This document shows positions 1 to 5,712 of a stretch of 12,837 nucleotides of DNA, one piece after another. The number at the start of each line of letters is the position of its first letter. Positions within the stretch are counted from its first letter, which is position 1. Location: NCBI GenBank assembly GCA_028688235.1, contig JAQTYP010000044.1:1-12837 (forward strand), written 5' to 3'. The notes under the pieces are model-generated. The model was not told the origin of the DNA. It ran no database searches and was given only the letters and a program-made list of their open reading frames with translations. Source of the stretch: Methylomonas sp. GTDB taxonomy: Bacteria; Pseudomonadota; Gammaproteobacteria; Methylococcales; Methylomonadaceae. Made by a program: the position numbers and the translations under genes.

Positions 1-99
1 CCGGAATTGATGGTCGTGTTGCACACCAAAACACCTCGTGACGATTATCGGCAGGCGAGAGAGCGGCTTAATAAAATCGCCCTAGCTTGTTGCGGTTAG
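1..99 (+). CDS. C-terminal end of an unidentified protein (5' truncated)
   Basis: Frame 1 is open from the window edge to a TAG at 97-99, giving 32 residues that begin PELMVVLHTKTPRDDYRQAR and end in ALACCG. The tail is amphipathic and basic (RQARERLNK) and shows no motif I recognise, so I assign no function. The gene lies 97 bases upstream of mlaA on the same strand. It could share a transcript with mlaA, but the intervening region has its own palindromic element. That the frame is coding rests only on its being open and plausible in composition; 32 codons is short. Confidence 0.5.
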   Translation, partial: PELMVVLHTKTPRDDYRQARERLNKIALACCG

Positions 100-152
100 A
101 TCGTATCGCGGAATCTTGGTGCATAGGAAAAAGGCCGGTGTTTGGTGCACGA

Positions 153-164
153 TGCAATATTGCA
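153..164. promoter_or_regulatory. Palindrome upstream of mlaA, candidate operator
   Basis: Positions 153-164 read TGCAATATTGCA, a perfect 12-base palindrome. The surrounding bases hold two direct copies of TTGGTGCA (116-123 and 142-149), and GTGCA at 145-149 is matched by its complement TGCAC at 161-165. Four TGCA cores within 45 bases is more than expected for ordinary spacer DNA. I see no convincing -10/-35 pair here and no correctly spaced sigma-54 GG/GC pair. A regulator-binding site is an inference. Confidence 0.3.
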
Positions 165-184
165 CATGGAAAAGTGGCTTGATT

Positions 185-188
185 GAGG
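185..188 (+). promoter_or_regulatory. Ribosome binding site that fixes the mlaA start
   Basis: GAGG lies 8 bases before the ATG at 197. Upstream in-frame starts (116 onward) have no such site and would put about 27 non-signal residues in front of the lipoprotein signal peptide, so 197 is the preferred start. Confidence 0.7.
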
Positions 189-196
189 TATTCATT

Positions 197-976
197 ATGC
201 AGAGCATGAAAAGCACTGTTAAGTTAAATGCTTTAGCTGCCACGGTTTTGTTGGTTGGCTGTGCGACGACTCCAGTCGTCGATCCTCAGGATCCTTGGGA
301 AGGCTGGAATCGCGACGTGCAGGCCTTTAACGACCGCGTCGACGACTATGTGATGAAACCGGTCGCTCGCGGCTATAGATGGATAACGCCGGATTTCGTC
401 GATGCCGGGGTGAGCAATTTTTTCAGCAACATCGCCGATATTCGGGTCACAATCAACGACGCGTTGCAGGGAAAGTTCACTCAGGCCGTCTACGATGCTA
501 CGCGCTTCTTTCTCAATACCACCTTTGGTTTGGCTGGTTTTGTCGATGTGGCTAGCAATGTCGATTTACCAAAACACCATGAAGATTTCGACCAAACTCT
601 GGGCGTTTGGGGTGTGCCGACCGGTCCCTATCTGGTATTACCTTTTTTGGGGCCGAGTTCGACGCGCGGCGTATTGGGCTTGGTCGGCGACACGGCGATG
701 AACCCTATCAGTTATACCGGTGCATATCTTTATCCGGCAATGACTTCGCGGGCGGTCGCCGGCGGATTGGGTGCGTTGAATGCGGCTGATCTGCGCGCGG
801 ATAACCTGGAAACCGAAAAAGTTGCCAGCGAAGCAGCCTTGGACCGGTATGGATTTTTCCGCGGCGCCTATTTGTCGCAACGCAACTATCTGATACACGA
901 CGGTAACGTGCCGGCCGAAGATTTGCTGGGTACAGAAGAAACGGAAGAAAACCTATCACCAGTTAAGCCGTATTGA
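197..976 (+). CDS. mlaA: MlaA (VacJ) outer-membrane lipoprotein, lipid-asymmetry maintenance
   Basis: 259 residues. MlaA sits in the outer membrane, removes phospholipids that have strayed into the outer leaflet, and passes them to periplasmic MlaC for return by the MlaFEDB transporter. The N-terminus is a lipoprotein signal: basic MKSTVK, a hydrophobic stretch (10-20) and a lipobox LVGC ending at Cys22. Ala at +2 fits outer-membrane sorting. The VacJ domain follows from about residue 32 (DPWEGWNRDVQAFND, the usual family opening) and includes an amphipathic MKPVARGYRWITPD segment, a NATRFFLNTTFGLAGF-like region, and GVWGVPTGPYLVLPFLGPSS at about 140-160. Length and motifs fit a complete protein. 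The start was chosen from the GAGG site at 185-188. The gene stands apart from other mla genes, as mlaA does in E. coli, and its stop is 6 bases from the stop of the convergent mtaB. Confidence 0.95.
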   Translation: MQSMKSTVKLNALAATVLLVGCATTPVVDPQDPWEGWNRDVQAFNDRVDDYVMKPVARGYRWITPDFVDAGVSNFFSNIADIRVTINDALQGKFTQAVYDATRFFLNTTFGLAGFVDVASNVDLPKHHEDFDQTLGVWGVPTGPYLVLPFLGPSSTRGVLGLVGDTAMNPISYTGAYLYPAMTSRAVAGGLGALNAADLRADNLETEKVASEAALDRYGFFRGAYLSQRNYLIHDGNVPAEDLLGTEETEENLSPVKPY

Positions 977-982
977 TGGCCT

Positions 983-2266
983 TTACAGCTCAGCTGCGAT
1001 AAATCTTGCTTCCGCCCGGCAGAGTTTGGCAGGAGTTATGCGGTTTTCCAACAAGGTGTTCGGGGCGACATCGCATGCGGCGCGTAAGTAATTCTGGCTG
1101 TAACCGAAGTAGCGGATCAAGCCGTTTTCCAAGGTTTCGGTTTGGCCTTCCCACAGAATATCTGCTTCGGTGCCGATATTTTCGGCAATGAATGCCTGTT
1201 TCATGGTTTCTGCCAGTCCGTGCAGTTCCCGGCTGCGCTTTCTCTTGATTTCCTGACCGATCTGGTTAGGCATAGCCGCGGCTTTGGTGCCTTCGCGCGG
1301 CGAATAGCTGAAGGTGTGGATATGGCCGAAACCGACATGTTTGATGTAATCGACGCTCTCTTGCCACTCTTCCTCGGTTTCGCCCGGAAAGCCGACGATG
1401 ATGTCGGTAGTGATATTGAAATGCGGAATCGCGGCCCTGGCTTTCGACACCAATTCGGTGAATTCTGCCGTCTTGCAACGCCGAGCCATGCGCCGCAATA
1501 CGCTGTCGCTGCCGCTTTGCAAGGGCAGATGCAGGTGCGGCATCAGCCGTGGATTTTTGAATAATTCGAAGAAGCCTTCCGGCAATTCCCAAGGTTCCAA
1601 AGAACCCATGCGCAGGCGCGGAATTTCGGTTTGTTCCAAGATGGCTTTGACCAATTCGACAAGATCGCTGCCGATGTCGCTGCCGTAGCCGCCCAAATGC
1701 ACGCCGGTGATGATGGCTTCGTTGATGCCTTGCTGGTGCAAGGCGTTGATTTCGGCGACGACGTCTTCGATGCGGCGGCTGCTTTCCTCGCCGCGAGCGA
1801 CGGTGACGATGCAGAAGGTGCAACGGTAGCGGCAGCCGTCCTGGACTTTGACGAAGGCGCGTTGCCGGCCGCGGCTGAACAGCGACACTTCGCCGGGTTC
1901 GGTCGACATGGCCGGCATGCTGTCCATATTTAATTCGGCCAGGGCTTTTTCGACTAATTGGTTTTTGTCCTGGTTGCCGACGATCAAGTCTACGCCCATC
2001 ATTTGCGCGGCTTCGGTTTCGTTCAGCGTCGCGTAACAGCCGCTGACCACCAGTTTGGCTTGCGGATTGTCGCGGTGGATGCGGCGGATCATTTGCTTGG
2101 ATTTTTTCACCGCGTCCTGAGTCACCGCGCAGGAATTGATGATCACCAATTGCGCGTCGCTCAAGTTGCGGGTGATGCCGTGGCCTTTGGCCTGAAAGGC
2201 TTGTGCCCAGGTTTCGAGCTCCGCTTCGTTTAAGCGGCAGCCCAGGGTTTTTAAATGTATCTGCAT
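983..2266 (-). CDS. mtaB: MtaB, tRNA t6A37 methylthiotransferase (radical SAM)
   Basis: 427 residues. MtaB converts t6A at position 37 of ANN-decoding tRNAs to ms2t6A using two iron-sulfur clusters and S-adenosylmethionine. The N-terminal methylthiotransferase domain carries the three cluster cysteines Cys10 (KTLGCRLNEAE), Cys46 (NSCAV) and Cys77 (SGCYA). The radical-SAM domain has the CxxxCxxC motif CRYRCTFC at Cys145, Cys149 and Cys152, followed by VARGEESSR, which is typical of MtaB rather than MiaB or RimO. The last 60 or so residues correspond to a short TRAM-like RNA-binding domain. Length is normal. The ATG at 2264-2266 gives the family N-terminus, although I see no strong Shine-Dalgarno. 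It is the last gene of the minus-strand run and is separated from the spm gene by 75 bases holding an inverted repeat, so it may be read through from upstream or have its own promoter. Confidence 0.92.
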   Translation of the reverse strand: MQIHLKTLGCRLNEAELETWAQAFQAKGHGITRNLSDAQLVIINSCAVTQDAVKKSKQMIRRIHRDNPQAKLVVSGCYATLNETEAAQMMGVDLIVGNQDKNQLVEKALAELNMDSMPAMSTEPGEVSLFSRGRQRAFVKVQDGCRYRCTFCIVTVARGEESSRRIEDVVAEINALHQQGINEAIITGVHLGGYGSDIGSDLVELVKAILEQTEIPRLRMGSLEPWELPEGFFELFKNPRLMPHLHLPLQSGSDSVLRRMARRCKTAEFTELVSKARAAIPHFNITTDIIVGFPGETEEEWQESVDYIKHVGFGHIHTFSYSPREGTKAAAMPNQIGQEIKRKRSRELHGLAETMKQAFIAENIGTEADILWEGQTETLENGLIRYFGYSQNYLRAACDVAPNTLLENRITPAKLCRAEARFIAAEL

Positions 2267-2285
2267 GAAATATAAAACAATGTAG

Positions 2286-2311
2286 GTCGGGTTAGCGTGG
2301 CGTAACCCGAC
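2286..2311. repeat. Short inverted repeat of the dispersed GTCGGGTTA/TAACCCGAC type
   Basis: GTCGGGTTA (2286-2294) and TAACCCGAC (2303-2311) are perfect 9-base inverted copies around an 8-base loop GCGTGGCG. The same kind of element recurs many times in intergenic DNA of several proteobacterial genomes, to my recollection. It occurs once in this window. It occupies the gap between spm and mtaB and could fold in RNA on either strand. The minus-strand continuation is only moderately T-rich, so intrinsic termination is uncertain. Confidence 0.6.
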
Positions 2312-2341
2312 ATGGTCAAATAATTTTTCATCAATTATGGT

Positions 2342-3571
2342 TTAACCAAAAAACCAATAAGTCACAAAAGTCGCGGCAGTGATTCCGGCACAATCGGCGA
2401 TTAAACCGCAGGCGGCGGCATGGCGTATCTGCTTGATGTTGACTGCTCCGAAGTATACCGCCAACACGTAAAACGTAGTTTCGGTGCTGCCTTGCACCAC
2501 CGATGCCAGTCGTCCGGCGAACGAGTCGGCGCCGTGGGTTTGCATGGTGTCTATCATCATCGCCCGTGCTCCGCTGCCGCTGAACGGCTTCATCAACGCG
2601 GTCGGCAGGCCGTCGATGAAGCGGTTGTCGATGCCGGCAACATTGACCAATAGCCGCACGCCGTCGGTGATCAACTCCAGTGCGCCGCCGGCCCGAAATA
2701 CCCCGAAAGCCACCAGCATCGCCACCAGATAGGGAATGATGGTGACCGCGGTCCGGAAGCCTTGTTTTGCGCCGTCGATAAATAGGTCGTAAGCATTTAG
2801 TCTCTTATAAACGGCGGCAACGATAAATGCGATCACCAGACCGAACAAAATTATGTGGCTGGTAAGTGCCGATTGTTTCAGCATTTCGGCCTGATCCAGT
2901 CCGGCGATATAGGCCACTATGCCGCCGACCAACAGAGTGACGCCGCTTAAATAAGCCAACACTATCTTGTCCAGCAGATTGATTTTCTGCACTGCGGCGA
3001 CCGCCAGCAAGCCGACCAGAGTGGAAACATAGGTCGCAATCAAGATAGGGATGAATACGTCGCTTGGATTCGCCGCGCCGAGCTGAGCCCGGTAGGCGAA
3101 TATCGTTACCGGAAACAGCGTGACCGACGAGGTGTTCAGCACTAAAAATAGAATTTGTGCGTCGCTGGCCTGGTCCGGATGCCGGTTCAAGGTTTGCATT
3201 TCCTGCATGGCCTTGATGCCCATAGGTGTCGCGGCGTTGTCCAGACCCAGCATGTTGGCGGCGATGTTCATCGTCATTGCGCCCAATGCCGGATGATCTT
3301 TGGGTATTTCCGGCATCAGGCGTTCGAACAGCGGGTTCAGCGCCTTGGTCAATAGGGCGATAAAACCGCTGTGCTCGCCGATTTTCATGATCCCCATCCA
3401 CAGAGCCAGTATGCCGCTTAGGCCTAGCGAGATTTCGAACGCGGTCTTGGCCTGCGCGAACATCGCGTTGATGATCTCGGAAAATACCGCTTGGTCGCCC
3501 AATATAACCAGTTTGAACAGGGCGACGCAAAATGCCGACAGGAATAAGAAAATCCAGACGAAATTCAGCAA
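2342..3571 (-). CDS. Fused SpmA-SpmB-type membrane protein (two nucleoside-transporter Gate domains)
   Basis: 409 residues, strongly hydrophobic, with many membrane segments (for example 1-23, 45-63, 172-195, 203-224, 237-255, 276-293). The N-terminal half resembles SpmA, with the conserved block NIAANMLGLDNAATPMGIKAM at about 102-121. The C-terminal half resembles SpmB, with LPTALMKPFSGSGARAMMI at about 322-340 and VVQGSTETTFYVLAVYFGA at 358-376. In Bacillus the two are separate genes linked to spore-core dehydration. In Gram-negative bacteria a single fused protein is common and its substrate is unknown. Each half carries the Gate fold found in nucleoside transporters. The start is TTG at 3571-3569, because no ATG or GTG lies between it and purB and AGGG sits 7 bases upstream. 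The gap to purB is 13 bases, so the two are surely co-transcribed. A link to purine traffic is suggested only by the neighbour. Confidence 0.85.
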   Translation of the reverse strand: MLNFVWIFLFLSAFCVALFKLVILGDQAVFSEIINAMFAQAKTAFEISLGLSGILALWMGIMKIGEHSGFIALLTKALNPLFERLMPEIPKDHPALGAMTMNIAANMLGLDNAATPMGIKAMQEMQTLNRHPDQASDAQILFLVLNTSSVTLFPVTIFAYRAQLGAANPSDVFIPILIATYVSTLVGLLAVAAVQKINLLDKIVLAYLSGVTLLVGGIVAYIAGLDQAEMLKQSALTSHIILFGLVIAFIVAAVYKRLNAYDLFIDGAKQGFRTAVTIIPYLVAMLVAFGVFRAGGALELITDGVRLLVNVAGIDNRFIDGLPTALMKPFSGSGARAMMIDTMQTHGADSFAGRLASVVQGSTETTFYVLAVYFGAVNIKQIRHAAACGLIADCAGITAATFVTYWFFG

Positions 3572-3578
3572 TGAGTAA

Positions 3579-3582
3579 CCCT
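3579..3582 (-). promoter_or_regulatory. Ribosome binding site for the TTG start of the spm-type gene
   Basis: On the minus strand AGGG (3582-3579) precedes the TTG at 3571 by 7 bases. It lies just beyond the purB stop (3587-3585) and is the main support for a non-ATG start. Confidence 0.6.
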
Positions 3583-3584
3583 GT

Positions 3585-4952
3585 TTAGCCGATTTTTTTT
3601 GCTAGTTGCGCCGCATAACCGGTGTAGTTATGCGGAGTCAAGGCCAGCAGCTCGGCCTTGGCTTCAGCCGGAATTTCCAGCTTTTCGACGAAGGCGCGCA
3701 TGCCGTCGCCGGTGACGCGGTTGCCGCGGGTCAGCTCCTTCAATTTTTCGTAAGGCTTTTCGATGCCGTAACGGCGCATCACGGTCTGGATGGGTTCGGC
3801 CAATACTTCCCAGTTTTGATCCAGGTCTTGGTCTATCAACGCCGGGTTGATTTCCAGTTTGGAAATGCCTTTCAAAGTCGATTGAATCGCTATGCTGGTA
3901 TGGGCGATGCCGACGCCGATGTTGCGTAATACGGTGGAGTCGGTCAGGTCGCGCTGCCAGCGCGAGATCGGCAGTTTGTCGGCTAAAAAGCCGAAAATAG
4001 CGTTGGCCAGGCCCAGGTTACCTTCGGAGTTTTCGAAGTCGATAGGATTGACCTTGTGCGGCATGGTCGAGGAGCCGACTTCGCCGGCGATGGTTTTTTG
4101 CTTGAAATAGCCCAGCGAGATATAGCCCCAGACGTCGCGGTCGAAATCCAGCAAGATCGTGTTGAAGCGCGACAAGGCGTGGAAGAATTCGGCCATATAG
4201 TCGTGCGGCTCGATTTGTATCGTATAGGGGTTGAAAGTCAGGCTCAGCAATTCGACGAAATTTTGCGCGAAAGCCGCCCAATCCACATCAGGATAGGCGA
4301 CGCTATGGGCATTGTAATTGCCGACCGCGCCGTTGATCTTGCCGAGCAATTCTACCTCGGCGAGCTGCTCACGTTGGCGCTGCATGCGGGCGACGACGTT
4401 GGCCATTTCCTTGCCGACCGTGGTTGGGGTGGCCGATTGGCCGTGGGTGCGGGACAGCATGGGTTGCTCGGCGCTGTTCAAGGCCAATTGTTTGATGGCG
4501 TCTATCGTCGCGTCGATTTCGGCCAAAATCAAACCGCGGCCCTCTTTCAACATCAAGGCGTAAGACAGGTTGTTGATGTCTTCCGAGGTGCAGGCGAAAT
4601 GGAAGAATTCGTTGATCGCGTGCAATTCGGCGTTGCCTTCGATCTTTTTCTTCAAGAAGTATTCGACTGCCTTGACATCGTGGTTAGTGGTCTTCTCGAT
4701 GTCCTTGACGGCTTGGGCGTCGGCTTCGGAAAAATCGCTGACGATTTTATTCAGTACGGCGGTCGCGTCGGCTGACAAGGCCGGGACTTCGACAATTTTG
4801 GCTTCGGCAGCTAAGGCTTGCAGCCAGCGCACTTCGACTTCGACCCGGTAACGGATCAAGCCGTATTCGCTGAAGATGGGGCGCAAGGCGTCGACTTTGC
4901 CGGCGTAGCGGCCGTCGATGGGGGAGATGGAGGTGAGTTCTGAATGGCTCAT
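3585..4952 (-). CDS. purB: PurB, adenylosuccinate lyase
   Basis: 455 residues, essentially the E. coli length. This cytosolic homotetramer catalyses two fumarate-releasing steps: SAICAR to AICAR, and adenylosuccinate to AMP. The fumarase/aspartase superfamily signature GSSTMPHKVNP is at 293-303 and carries the catalytic serine on a mobile loop (Ser294/Ser295). The TSED motif is at 122-125, and the general-acid histidine is His170 in SRTHGQSATPT. The N-terminal SPIDGRYAGKV is typical of the proteobacterial type. The gene follows ptuB after 55 bases and precedes the spm-type gene by 13 bases. In E. coli the gene immediately upstream is hflD; here that position holds ptuAB. The 3' end contains a run of eight A residues coding for Lys-Lys just before the stop. 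Confidence 0.97.
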   Translation of the reverse strand: MSHSELTSISPIDGRYAGKVDALRPIFSEYGLIRYRVEVEVRWLQALAAEAKIVEVPALSADATAVLNKIVSDFSEADAQAVKDIEKTTNHDVKAVEYFLKKKIEGNAELHAINEFFHFACTSEDINNLSYALMLKEGRGLILAEIDATIDAIKQLALNSAEQPMLSRTHGQSATPTTVGKEMANVVARMQRQREQLAEVELLGKINGAVGNYNAHSVAYPDVDWAAFAQNFVELLSLTFNPYTIQIEPHDYMAEFFHALSRFNTILLDFDRDVWGYISLGYFKQKTIAGEVGSSTMPHKVNPIDFENSEGNLGLANAIFGFLADKLPISRWQRDLTDSTVLRNIGVGIAHTSIAIQSTLKGISKLEINPALIDQDLDQNWEVLAEPIQTVMRRYGIEKPYEKLKELTRGNRVTGDGMRAFVEKLEIPAEAKAELLALTPHNYTGYAAQLAKKIG

Positions 4953-4963
4953 ATTGCGTTTTA

Positions 4964-5002
4964 CCTAAGGTTTTATATTCAAAAGGGTTTTATCGATGTC
5001 GG
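4964..5002 (-). promoter_or_regulatory. Weak candidate purB promoter and ribosome binding site
   Basis: On the minus strand TATAAA (4977-4972) could be a -10 box, with CCGACA (5002-4997) as a poor -35 at a long 19-base spacing. AGG (4966-4964) lies 11 bases before the purB ATG. If real, it would let purB be transcribed independently of the defence pair. No other signal was found in the 55-base gap. Confidence 0.25.
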
Positions 5003-5007
5003 CAGAA

Positions 5008-5712
5008 TTAAATTTGGCCGCCGGGGCGTGAAATGGGTTGAAATTGGCCGTCGAAACAATTGCTGCAAGTGCCGGGAAATGCTTCGATCAAACGGCGGCG
5101 CATGTCGGCGTCATCCTGGAAGACTGTCATCCAGACGGACCAGAAGCCAATGGTCGTGGCTGTTTCTTTAATCCGATTACGCATGGCTTCACTAGAATCT
5201 CTGTCAAGGTCTTGCCTTGCCCATTCGGCTATTTGCCAAGCTTCTAAACGAGGTTTCCACCGAGGGTCTTTAACGCTACTGCGATTTGTCGGCTCGCTGT
5301 CTAACCCTGTTAATTTAAGAGTATTAGTTGCAATTTGTTGTTGTGGGATATTTAGAAATTGGGCTATTCGAGGGGCTCGGTCTTTTTCATAAACGAATGG
5401 TAAAAACGTATTGTCAAGATGCGGCCAGTAATAACTATTAAAGTTTTGAGTGTTGATATCCTTTATGCCTTTTCTACTGTTGCATGATGGGCAACTCAAA
5501 AGAAAATTGGTCCAGTCCTTTTCTAAATCTCGATATAGTTCTTTGGGTTGGATGTGTTCAACAGCCATTCCCATGGGTAAATGAATTTCGCAATAAGAGC
5601 AGTATCTGCCCATTCGATTGATCAATTCAGGGCGAGCGTCACTGTGTTCGCGAAATTTAACTGGTTTTCCATTGCTATCTACAGGCGTTTCACCACGGGT
5701 AACCGGTCTCAT
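5008..5712 (-). CDS. PtuB-like HNH endonuclease of a Septu-type defence pair
   Basis: 234 residues. The HNH nuclease core lies at about 35-85: CSYC (Cys38, Cys41), a central EH (Glu52-His53), Asn69, then CPSCNSRKG (Cys74, Cys77, Asn78). This is the zinc-knuckle CxxC-H-N-CxxC arrangement of HNH enzymes. A helical C-terminal region follows and ends with FPGTCSNCFDG (212-222), which adds a third CxxC. This architecture next to an ATPase of the PtuA type matches Septu PtuB and the HNH partners found with some retrons. In such pairs the ATPase is thought to restrain or license the nuclease, which cuts nucleic acid upon phage infection. The ATG overlaps the ptuA stop (ATGA, 5712-5709), so the two are translationally coupled. 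Base composition is much more AT-rich than purB. The nuclease fold is secure; the exact subfamily is inferred. Confidence 0.8.
   Translation of the reverse strand: MRPVTRGETPVDSNGKPVKFREHSDARPELINRMGRYCSYCEIHLPMGMAVEHIQPKELYRDLEKDWTNFLLSCPSCNSRKGIKDINTQNFNSYYWPHLDNTFLPFVYEKDRAPRIAQFLNIPQQQIATNTLKLTGLDSEPTNRSSVKDPRWKPRLEAWQIAEWARQDLDRDSSEAMRNRIKETATTIGFWSVWMTVFQDDADMRRRLIEAFPGTCSNCFDGQFQPISRPGGQI

Noticed and set aside
116..196. Sigma-54 promoter or NtrC site suggested by TTGGTGCA and TTGCAC
   Set aside because: No GG and GC elements have the required 10-base spacing, and the half-sites are not arranged like the NtrC consensus.
1266..1823. 185-codon frame on the minus strand inside mtaB
   Set aside because: It is a shifted frame of mtaB with a low-complexity Arg/His composition and no start signal.
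2805..3530. Alternative-frame open frame of 241 codons within the spm-type gene
   Set aside because: It overlaps a clearly supported membrane protein gene and its translation is rich in Arg, Gly and His, as shadow frames usually are.
4056..4775. Long open frame (239 codons) antisense to purB
   Set aside because: It is the complement of a highly conserved gene with GC-rich codons, has no recognisable domain, and its length follows from the codon bias of purB.
4953..5007. Possible remnant of hflD between ptuB and purB
   Set aside because: The 55 bases contain no stretch resembling HflD in any frame and the ends are simply regulatory-length spacer.
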